Origin: a virus
IMG/VR virus record: IMGVR_UViG_3300044591_000979
Coordinates: 1 to 36,767 of that record
Direction: 5' to 3' (one strand)
Length of the DNA: 36,767 nucleotides
Shown here: one piece after another, positions 22,620-32,020 of the stretch
How positions within the stretch are numbered: the first letter of the stretch is position 1
How the letters are laid out: every line of letters starts with the position of its first letter
Notes under the pieces: generated by a model
Seen by the model: the letters and a program-made list of their open reading frames with translations, nothing else
Databases searched by the model: none
Told to the model about the DNA's origin: nothing
Made by a program: the position numbers and the translations under genes

Positions 22620-23600
22620 TTAGGCTTCGAACTTCGATATTTCGTCTACAAAAGCGAACTGTATTCCAATTTTTGTACGAATTGTCACCTTGATGTTCTC
22701 ATCATCTTCAGACCAACGAATCCAGAATTTGTTTTCTTCGTCAAGTAAATCAGTACCTAAGAAGATATTGCTCATTCTGAAAGCGTATAAACAAGCATCA
22801 GCATCAGCAGAATCCAAACCATGTACAGGAATTACTTTGTAATTTGTACCCGGTACGGTAAACACTGCATTATCATCATCCCATTTTGCATCAGGAGCAT
22901 AGTGGAACAAATTTTGATCTACGTAAGCTTGAATAAGATAAGAGAAAGTTCCCCATCCGCAGAAGATACGAACGTCTGATTTACCTTGGATTTTAGCAGG
23001 CAAAGACTTAATCAAAGCCAACACCGCATTTTTAGCGATTGTAGGAGTGTTGATAGTAGTTGCAGGCGTACCATAGAATCCGGTAGTATTTGCATTGATA
23101 ACTGAACCACCAGCGGCAGTAATTATAGTTTTGATACCATCGAACTTATTTTGCAATCCGTTAGTACCAGCTGAACCAGTGCTATTAGCAGTCCACAAAG
23201 CAACCTCAAGAGCTTCAGCAACTTTCTTAGCTTTTAGATCTGAGTAGTCAGCAGCAAAAGCAGCAGTATCATATTGACCACCTGCTTTTAAAGCTTGTTG
23301 TGTGTAGTAAGGCTCTAAATCCTTATCGCAAAGGATTTCATTTACCTTCACTGGTTTTACTACAAGCGATCTCTGAGTAAAGGTCGTCGTGCCACTTGCA
23401 TTAAACCCGCAAGAGCTATCATCCTGAAAAAACACATCGGTATCCATACGACCGATAGCTTCAGAAGATTTAACACCCACGCGAACGTTACCGAGCGCAA
23501 GGATTTCCTTTTGTGTTCTGGCTTCGAAAACTGAGTTCTTAACCAGCAGATCTACGTTTTGCTTAGTATATGCGGCTAAGCCCGTTACATTGTATGCCAT
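22620..23600 (-). CDS. Major capsid protein
   Basis: A 326-residue protein starting MAYNVTGLAAYTKQNVDLLVK. Motifs include R-V-G-V-K-S-S-E-A-I-G-R-M-D-T-D-V-F-F-Q-D, L-V-V-K-P-V-K-V-N-E-I-L-C-D-K, and a C-terminal I-G-I-Q-F-A-F-V-D-E-I. The pattern and the upstream scaffold gene fit HK97-fold capsid proteins of Bacteroidota phages. The start codon follows the scaffold stop by 6 bases. Its stop lies just ahead of the 22591-22614 hairpin. Confidence 0.85.
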   Translation of the reverse strand: MAYNVTGLAAYTKQNVDLLVKNSVFEARTQKEILALGNVRVGVKSSEAIGRMDTDVFFQDDSSCGFNASGTTTFTQRSLVVKPVKVNEILCDKDLEPYYTQQALKAGGQYDTAAFAADYSDLKAKKVAEALEVALWTANSTGSAGTNGLQNKFDGIKTIITAAGGSVINANTTGFYGTPATTINTPTIAKNAVLALIKSLPAKIQGKSDVRIFCGWGTFSYLIQAYVDQNLFHYAPDAKWDDDNAVFTVPGTNYKVIPVHGLDSADADACLYAFRMSNIFLGTDLLDEENKFWIRWSEDDENIKVTIRTKIGIQFAFVDEISKFEA

Positions 23601-23606
23601 TTTTAC

Positions 23607-24185
23607 TTATTGTTTAAAAAGGTTAATAAGACTATTTAATTTTTCTTCTTTGCTTTCCACTTGCTTACCGAATTTGAATCCGCTTTTTACAGGCTCTGTA
23701 GGTTCAGTTGTAGGCTCTTTTACAAGCTTCTCAACTAATTCAAACAGCCCTTTGATAGCATCTTCAGACTTAGCAAAAGCAGCTTTCAGGTTTGCGTTTT
23801 CTGTTTCCAAAGCAGCGAACTTGGCATCGTAAGCAGAGAATTTCTCTTCGTACTTTTTGCCCATGTCTTCAGCTTCAGGAGCAGGTGCAGCCTCAGGAGC
23901 GGCAGCAGGTTTTACTTCACTGATAACACCACCCTCGCCAACTACGATAACGGTGCCGTCTGCAAGCTCATGCTCACCAACAGGAGCAGGTGCCATAGTT
24001 TCCTTTTCAATAGAAACCACACCACCAACCTCTAACTTATCAATGTAAACCTCTGTGCCATCCTTAAGCATATAACCGCCAAATTCTTTTTTTGCAGGAG
24101 CTTCAGGCTCAACCGCAGGAGCAGCAGGCATTTGATCTTCAAACACCAACGCTTTAACTTTTTGTAATAATTCGATCGGATTCAT
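23607..24185 (-). CDS. Capsid scaffolding protein
   Basis: A 192-residue, very acidic and alanine/proline-rich protein. The central section (about residues 15-105) has the runs P-A-A-P-A-V-E-P-E-A-P-A and A-A-A-P-E-A-A-P-A-P-E, and residues 110-160 form a coiled coil (F-S-A-Y-D-A-K-F-A-A-L-E-T-E-N-A-N-L-K). The end is basic. This layout and the position directly ahead of the capsid gene match scaffolds. It stands just after a terminator at 24256-24284, so its transcript probably needs its own start. Confidence 0.75.
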   Translation of the reverse strand: MNPIELLQKVKALVFEDQMPAAPAVEPEAPAKKEFGGYMLKDGTEVYIDKLEVGGVVSIEKETMAPAPVGEHELADGTVIVVGEGGVISEVKPAAAPEAAPAPEAEDMGKKYEEKFSAYDAKFAALETENANLKAAFAKSEDAIKGLFELVEKLVKEPTTEPTEPVKSGFKFGKQVESKEEKLNSLINLFKQ

Positions 24186-24255
24186 ATCACATAAATACCA
24201 AAGCGCATATTTATGGATATTTTATTTTGTAACTTATTGATAATTAATAAGATAT

Positions 24256-24284
24256 AAAAAACCCCCACTTAAAAAAGCAGGGGG
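24256..24284 (-). terminator. Intrinsic terminator ahead of scaffold-capsid genes
   Basis: On the minus strand CCCCC pairs with GGGGG, extended by CTT with AAG, and is followed by TTTTTT. It ends the transcript of the glycosyltransferase gene and isolates the scaffold-capsid-tail tube unit. I see no TAnnTTTG promoter between it and the scaffold ATG, so either readthrough or a phage-type promoter drives that unit. Confidence 0.75.
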
Positions 24285-24304
24285 TAAACACTAAACTAAA
24301 AAAC

Positions 24305-25300
24305 CTATGAGAGCAAACTTTGAAAGCACAATTTACGCTTTTCATTTATCTTATCAAAATTGTAATGCTGATTGCAATATTCAAAAAGTTGCCTACCTTT
24401 TGCCTCCCTTAAATCCTTATCTTCAACAAGCGCCCTAATATTTTTATCCCAGTCCTCATAATAAACCACATCTTCAGGAAAACCCAAATAAGGGTCTACC
24501 TTTGAAACAATTACAGGGATACCCTTACCCGCTGCCTCTAATATTTTTAGATTTGATTTATACCCATTGAATGTACTTTTGCGAAGGGGGATTAATTTAA
24601 TATCAGATTCTAAGTACATCTGATAATACTCAAATACAGGCAAACCCCTATAAGCCATATTTTGCAATAAAGCATCTGCCGTAAAGTAGCTGACCATTTT
24701 TTTCCATATCGTTTCCTCTCTGATATTGCTATCAGAATACCCCCCAACTACCGTTTTTACTTTATCTTTTAAATCGCTTTTAAGTAACCGCTTCATTACA
24801 GGCTTAAGTATTTTTAAATCCTCTTCATGCGATATGCCACCAGCCCAAAATAAACGCACCAAATCCGATGCGTTCCGCTCACTTGTAAATTGATTCTGAC
24901 CATAAGGTATTGCGTTAGGTAATATCTCAACATTTTTATTATGATGATATACCTTTTCTGCCAGCCGCTCATGGGTGCAGGTAACTAAATCTGCCTCTTT
25001 CAAATGTCTTATAATTCGTGCGTCAACATTATGCGCATTGTATGTATCAAAATCTAAATGCCAGTTGTCCAAAATCCAAAAGTCATCCACATCGACAACT
25101 AATTTAAACCCGTGCTTTTTGCGAAGCTCTATAAGATCATCTTTGGGCCACAGCCTGTTGATATTTACAATGTCATAATCAAAATCTTCAGGTAAAACAT
25201 CCGTAATACGTGCTTTCTCTTTTTGCATTAAAGAGATAGGAAGCATTAATCTGTGATAACCGCATCCGCTAAAGGATTGCGTTAATACTAAAATTTTCAT
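24305..25300 (-). CDS. GT4-like glycosyltransferase
   Basis: A 331-residue protein with the GT-B fold of glycosyltransferase family 4 (group 1). It begins MKILVLTQSFSGCGYHRLML. The acceptor half has D-D-F-W-I-L-D-N-W-H-L, and the donor half has E-I-L-P-N-A-I-P-Y-G, L-F-W-A-G-G-I-S-H-E-E-D, and the C-terminal S-N-L-K-I-L-E-A-A-G-K-G-I-P-V-I (the E-x7-E type motif region). It sits between the scaffold-capsid genes and the XkdF-like protease, in the virion block. It may glycosylate capsid or tail proteins or alter the host surface. Confidence 0.8.
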   Translation of the reverse strand: MKILVLTQSFSGCGYHRLMLPISLMQKEKARITDVLPEDFDYDIVNINRLWPKDDLIELRKKHGFKLVVDVDDFWILDNWHLDFDTYNAHNVDARIIRHLKEADLVTCTHERLAEKVYHHNKNVEILPNAIPYGQNQFTSERNASDLVRLFWAGGISHEEDLKILKPVMKRLLKSDLKDKVKTVVGGYSDSNIREETIWKKMVSYFTADALLQNMAYRGLPVFEYYQMYLESDIKLIPLRKSTFNGYKSNLKILEAAGKGIPVIVSKVDPYLGFPEDVVYYEDWDKNIRALVEDKDLREAKGRQLFEYCNQHYNFDKINEKRKLCFQSLLS

Positions 25301-25319
25301 GTTTGTTTGGTTTGTTTTG

Positions 25320-25670
25320 TTATAAAGGTATGTAATAAGATAATATATGAAATCTAAATGTTAACTTGTACTGTGCGTAAATTAATTCAATAACTTCTAA
25401 ATCATTTAATGTAAAATCATCAGCACCATCTATTGTAGATGTTCCTGGATCAATTAAAATAACATCACCACTAACATTCTTTATTTTAAATATTTTTCCT
25501 GGTGTTATTATTGACGGATCAAATATTACATTAACATCATTATCTATAATAATAACTTGATCGGTATTTATAACATTATAATCTGTTGCTTCATCCCAAT
25601 ATGTTACATTTTGAGGAGTCTCATTAAGTCCTATTAAACCGCCAGGTATTACCTGTAAATTATCCGACAT
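25320..25670 (-). CDS. Small virion-associated protein, beta-rich
   Basis: A 116-residue protein beginning MSDNLQVIPGGLIGLNE. Its middle has I-I-I-D-N-D-V-N-V-I-F-D-P and G-D-V-I-L-I-D-P-G-T-S-T-I-D-G, as in small capsid-decoration or fibre domains. It overlaps the end of the protease gene by 11 bases and lies upstream of the glycosyltransferase. Likely a virion protein; no family assigned. Confidence 0.55.
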   Translation of the reverse strand: MSDNLQVIPGGLIGLNETPQNVTYWDEATDYNVINTDQVIIIDNDVNVIFDPSIITPGKIFKIKNVSGDVILIDPGTSTIDGADDFTLNDLEVIELIYAQYKLTFRFHILSYYIPL

Positions 25671-26277
25671 CTTTTAATAAATCTTTTAACTGATCAATGA
25701 TAACTTTGGCTGCCGTTTCCTCTGACATCTTTATCGACATTTTAATAGGCATCATATCAAACATACCCTCAACGCTAAATCCTTTGAAAGTGCCATCTTT
25801 TACTTTTGCCCACGCTTCGTCCGAATTAACCTTTGCACCCAAAAACCATGTCCCATCAGGCAGGCTTTCAAATTGCTTCATTTTCGGAATGCCTTTGCTT
25901 TCATCTGCTATCCATGATTGAAAAAAAACCATATCAACGGGCTTTGAGCTATCATGCATCTCGTTGCCGTTATTCTGGAATCCTTTGCGGTAAAACTTTT
26001 CAGCAATAGTGCGTATAGTATCTTTTGTAAAAAATACTTCATATTCTGTTCCATCTTCATCGCGCCTGAATATTTTTTTATCTGGTATCATTGCAGGGCC
26101 GATAACAACGCGCTCCTCTTCATTCACCACCGCAAAAGCTTGCATTTGCTGCTCATTAAAAGCATAAAAGCCCACCCCGATGGCAGGCATATCTACAAGT
26201 GCAACAGCATCTACTTCTACTGTGCTATCTACATTCTCGTTAATTGTCAGTTTATATACCGGTAAAGTCTTTTCCAT
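25660..26277 (-). CDS. XkdF-like prohead protease
   Basis: A 205-residue protein of the XkdF/S78_2-like phage protease family. Key features are G-F-Y-A-F and M-Q-A-F-A-V near residue 40-50, I-G-P-A-M-I-P-D-K-K-I-F-R-R near 60, the M-H-D-S motif with its histidine and serine near 105, and M-V-F-F-Q-S-W-I-A-D-E and G-T-F-K-G-F-S-V-E-G. These motifs mark the family, though the family catalytic set is not fully pinned down here. It processes scaffold or capsid during maturation. Unusually it lies downstream of the tape measure gene, not directly next to the capsid. Confidence 0.75.
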   Translation of the reverse strand: MEKTLPVYKLTINENVDSTVEVDAVALVDMPAIGVGFYAFNEQQMQAFAVVNEEERVVIGPAMIPDKKIFRRDEDGTEYEVFFTKDTIRTIAEKFYRKGFQNNGNEMHDSSKPVDMVFFQSWIADESKGIPKMKQFESLPDGTWFLGAKVNSDEAWAKVKDGTFKGFSVEGMFDMMPIKMSIKMSEETAAKVIIDQLKDLLKDVG

Positions 26278-26287
26278 TTATGTAAAA

Positions 26288-28303
26288 TTAAGGATTACCT
26301 ATTGATGCATTCCTATTTATATACGCGTTTCTCTGTTCAGCGTTCTGAATGTCAGAGTTCAAAACATATGCCCTCGTTGCCTGATTGCCTAACTGATTGA
26401 CGGCAGCCGTATTAACCTGCGTTGCTCTAACTTGTGTACTTAACTGCGGATTCATAGGCGCCGCCGTAGATATAGATGGCCTGCTAACACCGCCGCCACC
26501 AGTCATTCCGGGTGCTTTTACTTTAGAAATTTCATCTATATTTTTTAACCCCGCAGCAACGGCTAAAGCGGCACTAATGGGAGCCAATACAGGCCCCACA
26601 TAAGGAATACCTATCATGGATTCATAAGCCTTTTGAGCAGATGTAATCATTGATATAGTTGCGCTTGCAATAGCTAACGCTTTCCCTGCCTCTGTTTCCT
26701 CACCTAACACCTGCGAAGCATTTGCTAAAGTATTTGCAACAGCATCGGATGCAGCTATTAAAGCGTTTTTTTCTGCTTCTGCTATCTGTTGTCTTGCATC
26801 TGAATTAGCCCTAATAGCATCTGTGTATTGTTGTTCTGTTATTAATTTATTTGCAAATTGTTCATCAATGATAGCTTTCTCTTGACTTAAATATTCTCTT
26901 TGTAAATCAAAGTTTAATTGTAAATTATCCCTTTTTTTAGATATTTGTTCTAATTCACTATTTAAACCGGTTTCAATTATCTGCCTATCTAATTGCTGAC
27001 CTTGTATGGCTAATTCTGATTTCTTATTTGCCAGTTCTATTTCGGCTGCAATACGTGCCTCAGTGCCGGCATTAGTAGAATCAACAACACCCTGCAATCT
27101 TGCAATCTCAATTTTACTTTCTTCCTCAAATATTTTCTTTTTAGCAGCAAGTTTATCGTTTTCATTTTTTATTAACTCAGCCGTTGCCTTTTGCTCATTT
27201 AATAATCTTTGATTAGTTGCCTGCGCCTCCTGTTTTCCAAGCTCAATTTTTATTTTTGCAAGACCAACGGCATTAACTTTTTGCTCAGATAATAATCCGG
27301 TAATTTGCGCTTCTACACCTGCAACATTATTCTTTGCCTCAATAACCGCCTTTTGCAGTTGTATATTTGACTTATCAGCATTAGCCTCTGCCTGTGCAGA
27401 TGCGAGTATTGCTTGAGCTTGTTTTAATTGCGCATTTCTTTGTTGATCTAATATTTTGCCAAGTTCTTCATTTGCCTTTATCCTATCATCTATGCTTTTC
27501 GTTTCATCATCTCTTATCTGTCTTTGCTGTTCCGCCTGCCGATCATATTTCTCAATAAGGCCAGCCAAAGTAGCGGCAGCAAGTTCCGCATTGTTTTTTA
27601 ATCTTACAATGGCTTTTTGTTGCTGAAATGTAGCCGCAATATCTATTTTTTTTACGCCATCAATGGTGCCAGATACTACGTCACCTATACTCTTTGCAGC
27701 ATCAATAAAATTAGTCGCAATATCTTTTCCTGCATTTATCGCATCATTTCCAGTTTCAGCTAAAGAATCCTTTGTTTCATTTATGCTTTTTGTAAGTTCC
27801 TTTATTTTAGTTTGATCTTTATCACCAAAGAAAGAATCTTCCCATGCTAATTGTATTTCTTCTATTACTAATTTAATTCCAAAAAAAGCCAACTTAAAAG
27901 GTGTGAGCGCTAAAGTTAATATTCCACTTAATACTTTTCCAAGCGCATCAAATCCATTCGTGCTTTTGCTTACCCTATCGATGACGCCACCTATAATATC
28001 GATCAGTTGCGTCATTATGGATGCAATGGTACCAGTAACAGCCGCAAACGTATCCGCTACCTTTTGATTCTTAAATAAAGCATCCTTTAATACACCGAAC
28101 ACACCGGCAATAACAGAAACAATGCCTAAAGCTTTAATTGCATTGCCAAGGCTTGCAAATCCACCAGATCCTTTCTTCGCATCCTCCCCGGCTTTCTTTG
28201 CTGATTTCCCGGTATCATCGACACCTTTCTTGAGTTTTTCAACATCATCCTGCGCGCCTTTTGTATCGACCGTAATCTTAATTGGTACTTCCTGCTTAGC
28301 CAT
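26288..28303 (-). CDS. Tail tape measure protein
   Basis: A 671-residue protein beginning MAKQEVPIKITVDTKGAQDD. Residues 8-45 show the typical start of tape measure proteins (V-D-T-K-G-A-Q-D-D-V-E-K-L-K-K-G). Two hydrophobic regions, about residues 55-75 and 125-150, and a long coiled coil rich in A, E, Q and K (about 230-510) follow, then a C-terminal section with I-N-R-N-A-S-I-G-N-P. At the usual ~1.5 Angstrom per residue, this predicts a tail of about 100 nm. The gene begins in an 8-bp overlap with the tail-tip gene upstream. Confidence 0.9.
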   Translation of the reverse strand: MAKQEVPIKITVDTKGAQDDVEKLKKGVDDTGKSAKKAGEDAKKGSGGFASLGNAIKALGIVSVIAGVFGVLKDALFKNQKVADTFAAVTGTIASIMTQLIDIIGGVIDRVSKSTNGFDALGKVLSGILTLALTPFKLAFFGIKLVIEEIQLAWEDSFFGDKDQTKIKELTKSINETKDSLAETGNDAINAGKDIATNFIDAAKSIGDVVSGTIDGVKKIDIAATFQQQKAIVRLKNNAELAAATLAGLIEKYDRQAEQQRQIRDDETKSIDDRIKANEELGKILDQQRNAQLKQAQAILASAQAEANADKSNIQLQKAVIEAKNNVAGVEAQITGLLSEQKVNAVGLAKIKIELGKQEAQATNQRLLNEQKATAELIKNENDKLAAKKKIFEEESKIEIARLQGVVDSTNAGTEARIAAEIELANKKSELAIQGQQLDRQIIETGLNSELEQISKKRDNLQLNFDLQREYLSQEKAIIDEQFANKLITEQQYTDAIRANSDARQQIAEAEKNALIAASDAVANTLANASQVLGEETEAGKALAIASATISMITSAQKAYESMIGIPYVGPVLAPISAALAVAAGLKNIDEISKVKAPGMTGGGGVSRPSISTAAPMNPQLSTQVRATQVNTAAVNQLGNQATRAYVLNSDIQNAEQRNAYINRNASIGNP

Positions 28304-30896
28304 TATTTATAACTTTTAATAGTTCTACTTTTGTTAATTCGCCATTTGTTGCATCGTAATCCATGATCTTATTAATCCGCCACAACACCCCATCAATAAA
28401 TACCGGTTTGCTGAAATCCAACTGTGCGATGTCCATTTCAGTAAGATACACATGGCAAGTTAATAGCTTACTATCCTTATCGGCTATCTCAGCAATATAT
28501 GCGCTCCAATAATCATTAAATAAATTATTAGTAGGATAAACATTCGGAGCAAAATATATCTCAGAAGCGGCCCCAAAATTAATATCCTTTGTAGGATTCA
28601 CAGGGTCGTCAAAATGACCCGCGTATCCGTAAGTGGTTAAGGCAGCGCCTAAATTACCGCCAGATCCTGATATGTCATTATTGCGGATATACCAACTCGC
28701 CACCCCTGTTATTTTCTTTGCCATTAAAATTCTAATATTGCTATCCATTCGCTCTTCCTGATCGACAGCATTACCTGATGACTTTTTGTAAATTGCGGGT
28801 ACTACTTTATCCCTGCCTTCATATTGTATTAATGGCGTTGGTGAAAATCCTATGTCAACAGTTTGTTTATCCTTTGCAAATTGGAAAAAGGTATCTTCCA
28901 AACGTGATCCGTATGGTAGGTTGTATTTCTTTTTATAAGCTTCATTATAAAAATCATTATCCTCTTTATATTTATATTCAAAAAATCTACCATTTAGCAT
29001 TCCCATTGGTTTAATGTTCCATGCTTTATCCCTTGCAGCCTTATATGTCCAATCAATAGGCTGGTCTAAATTCCAGTAATCAACATACGGCTCTATATAT
29101 AAAACATCACCAGTAGTATCAGGATCCTTTTTATATATCTCAAAACTTGAATAATTTATAACTGATTGAGGAGTGATTTTATTTACAGGCAAATTATATG
29201 TAAACATATAGACATCACCATTTTTTACATTTTCAACGAAATTCAAACTTAGATCAACATTTAATGTTTCATTAGGTGTTGCAACAATTTGAGTTTCAGA
29301 TACAGTAGTAGTAACTCCATTGCGTAGTCTTGTTACTCTTAGATAAAAAATAAACCAATTTGCACTATCCGCAGGCCTAAATTCCCTTATATAAAAAACA
29401 CCTTTTATATTAGCTTTAAAACTAAGTTTTAAATTTTCTCCGGTATATTGATAGCCCCCATTATTATAATTAGTAAAGTTATTTAAAATTAAATCAGTCC
29501 AGGGGAAAGGGCTTGTTTCTAACAATCCAGAACTATTATATGGTGCATTTTGTGGACCGTTAACTACGGCAGATAAAAAATAATTAATTGGTTTAGATGA
29601 ATTGTCCAAAATTGGTTTCTCAACTATATATAAATTGAACATTTTTACTAACCATATAAAAAAATCTTTTTGAAGAATATTTTTAGGTATGATTTTATCA
29701 AATAATATTTGATCATTCAATTTTAAATCTGCTGCTATTGGATTTCTTGATACAACCGAAATCGATGATGATTCTATTGATGTAGGAGTTCTATCACCTG
29801 GATTCCATGTGTTAAACGCTTCTATTAAAATATAAACTGTATCGTTGGTATCTAATATTGCACTTGTAGTTATTGATTCATTAAAAGGAAAAGATAAAGT
29901 ATTAGTATAACTATAAAGTTTTGAAAATTTAATTTCACCTCCAGCAACTAAGGTTATATTTAAAAAACCATCTTGATTATAAAGAGTAACATGCCCTTTT
30001 ATATTAAATTTTATTTCAACTTCAGTTGGTGCGCCAGTATATATAAAGCTCGGATTTCCATTACCAGTAAAGTTATTCGTTAAATTAATATTTGTATATT
30101 GTAAGTTATATTCGCCAAAGGAATTTCTTGAATCAGGTATAATAAATCTTGCACTTCTTGTAGCTTGTAATAAATCTGTTACAGTTTTGATTAGTTTAGC
30201 AACATTACAAGGCATTATTAATTTCTTAAAGAATGCACTATTAAAAAATTCACTTTCGTAAGTATAACCGCTATTTTCAAATATTTTGTCAATATATTCT
30301 TTTATAAAAAGAGCTGGCCTAAATGTTCCATAATCATAATCCTTTTTTACTCTTCCTGAGTTTTTTTCAGGTGTTGAATATGTCCCATAATCAATTAATG
30401 GATAATAGTACCCATACCCATTTACGGTATTCCAACTATTCACTATGTTATTCCGAGTATACGTATGATCATATTCGCTAAAATCCAGTTCCTCTAATTT
30501 ACCTGCCCCGATCGCTGCAATAAAGCCGCCTAATTCACCGAATAAATTACCTTCGTATTCAATATGTCCTTTATCATGAATGATACCCGTAAGCCTAAAA
30601 ACACCCTTTAAAAGCAAAAGACCATTTGCCCTTAATTCAGCTTTAGTAGTTTGGGCTGGGTTGAAATTAGAATTTATATTTGGCGAACCATTAGCATAAG
30701 GATTATTACTCCCCAACTCACCAACAAACCCCAATAGCTTATTATTTTTTGCAGTACCGGGCAATACTATCGTTTTACTAAATGATGTATCGCGGCTACC
30801 GTATTTATTAACATCATCAATATTATAGCTCAACTGCATCCCCAAATCCTGCCGGATGTCTGCAAGCTCACCCTCCAAAAATAATTCGTAGATCAT
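28296..30896 (-). CDS. Tail-tip or baseplate hub protein
   Basis: An 866-residue protein whose N-terminal 160 residues are typical of large Bacteroidota siphovirus tail-tip proteins (Y-N-I-D-D-V-N-K-Y-G-S-R-D-T-S-F-S-K-T-I-V-L-P-G-T and L-L-K-G-V-F-R-L-T-G). The middle is beta-rich, and the C-terminus holds D-I-A-Q-L-D-F-S-K-P-V-F-I-D-G. It is coupled to the gene upstream by ATGA (30893-30896). It likely forms the hub that connects the tail tube with fibres. No lysozyme or peptidase domain is recognised. Confidence 0.75.
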   Translation of the reverse strand: MIYELFLEGELADIRQDLGMQLSYNIDDVNKYGSRDTSFSKTIVLPGTAKNNKLLGFVGELGSNNPYANGSPNINSNFNPAQTTKAELRANGLLLLKGVFRLTGIIHDKGHIEYEGNLFGELGGFIAAIGAGKLEELDFSEYDHTYTRNNIVNSWNTVNGYGYYYPLIDYGTYSTPEKNSGRVKKDYDYGTFRPALFIKEYIDKIFENSGYTYESEFFNSAFFKKLIMPCNVAKLIKTVTDLLQATRSARFIIPDSRNSFGEYNLQYTNINLTNNFTGNGNPSFIYTGAPTEVEIKFNIKGHVTLYNQDGFLNITLVAGGEIKFSKLYSYTNTLSFPFNESITTSAILDTNDTVYILIEAFNTWNPGDRTPTSIESSSISVVSRNPIAADLKLNDQILFDKIIPKNILQKDFFIWLVKMFNLYIVEKPILDNSSKPINYFLSAVVNGPQNAPYNSSGLLETSPFPWTDLILNNFTNYNNGGYQYTGENLKLSFKANIKGVFYIREFRPADSANWFIFYLRVTRLRNGVTTTVSETQIVATPNETLNVDLSLNFVENVKNGDVYMFTYNLPVNKITPQSVINYSSFEIYKKDPDTTGDVLYIEPYVDYWNLDQPIDWTYKAARDKAWNIKPMGMLNGRFFEYKYKEDNDFYNEAYKKKYNLPYGSRLEDTFFQFAKDKQTVDIGFSPTPLIQYEGRDKVVPAIYKKSSGNAVDQEERMDSNIRILMAKKITGVASWYIRNNDISGSGGNLGAALTTYGYAGHFDDPVNPTKDINFGAASEIYFAPNVYPTNNLFNDYWSAYIAEIADKDSKLLTCHVYLTEMDIAQLDFSKPVFIDGVLWRINKIMDYDATNGELTKVELLKVINNG

Positions 30897-32020
30897 CGGT
30901 ACTGCGTATTTTGTTTGTAAATATCAATGTTAATATCCAGCGTTTCAGTCTTATTCTGTAGGCTGTTCTTCATGTCGTAATTACTATCAGTAATCTGAAC
31001 GGGATGAAATAGGTTGTTTGCTTTATCCCATAGATAAACAAGAGGCGATACCATCAACTCGAATAACCATATATATTCTTCAGTATTTAATACATCGGTC
31101 GTTAGCTTCATCTTTGTTTTAAACTCTACACCATAGGTTCGCATTCCTTCATACATTACCTTGCCGTTCTTATTGACCATGTTAAATCCGTTAAGCCTAT
31201 ATTCCATCTGCTCAAATTTCTTTTTCTCACTATCGGTCATGACATTGCCGTTAACAAAGGTAAAGCTATCCCATGCGCCGTAAGCATTCAGAAAAACCAA
31301 AGTATACGGAGTATATTTAGAGCATCGTTTTCTTAATATTTTTGTTTCACCAAGTGGATCGCCATCTGCATCTGATATGTACATACTTATGTCTCCAGTT
31401 AATCCATTTAAACTGAAATAATGAAACCCATCCACAGTTTCAAAGCAATACTCACCCTCAGCATATTGGAAACACATACCAGTACCGGGTGCTAATCTTT
31501 TCCCGTTGATACTTATTATAATAGATTCACCTTCGTAAAAATAACTCTCAGCAGGTCTATTGCTTAAAAATGTTAACCCTGTACTTAAAGCGGGGCCTGC
31601 ATTATGAAGCGGGTGCCTGTTGTAAGTATTATAAACACGATATGTGCCGGACGCATCATTTGTTGTAATTGCAGTTCCACATACCTCCCCATATCTTACA
31701 TCATATTCACCCCACCAAAAATCAGCACCGGCCGTTAATATAGGGAAAGTCTCAAAATAAGGCGTTGACATATCCAAATCTGCAAGCGTATCCACAGCGA
31801 CCGTTGATCTAACAATATTGCCGACATTAATAACCCCATAGTTATCATTACCGTATGGGCTGTTCTTAACCCTTGTAAGCAGCTGCCCCCCTTTGTAAAT
31901 ATCAAAAAGGTATTTAAACCCTATAACATTTTTGTTAGTGCTATCCACTACGTGCCATACATCTTCATTCGCCGATACAAAGCCAGACGCCTGTGGTGCG
32001 CTCTTAATTGTGATTGCCAT
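30893..32020 (-). CDS. Distal tail-like protein
   Basis: A 375-residue beta-rich protein starting MAITIKSAPQASGFVSANED. It has K-Y-L-F-D-I-Y-K-G-G-Q-L-L-T-R-V, G-R-L-type turns, and a C-terminal domain ending L-N-I-D-I-Y-K-Q-N-T-Q-Y-R. It lies directly upstream of the hub gene and after the tail-completion gene, a place filled by distal tail or adaptor proteins in related phages. It begins in a TAATG overlap with the preceding gene. Confidence 0.65.
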   Translation of the reverse strand: MAITIKSAPQASGFVSANEDVWHVVDSTNKNVIGFKYLFDIYKGGQLLTRVKNSPYGNDNYGVINVGNIVRSTVAVDTLADLDMSTPYFETFPILTAGADFWWGEYDVRYGEVCGTAITTNDASGTYRVYNTYNRHPLHNAGPALSTGLTFLSNRPAESYFYEGESIIISINGKRLAPGTGMCFQYAEGEYCFETVDGFHYFSLNGLTGDISMYISDADGDPLGETKILRKRCSKYTPYTLVFLNAYGAWDSFTFVNGNVMTDSEKKKFEQMEYRLNGFNMVNKNGKVMYEGMRTYGVEFKTKMKLTTDVLNTEEYIWLFELMVSPLVYLWDKANNLFHPVQITDSNYDMKNSLQNKTETLDINIDIYKQNTQYR

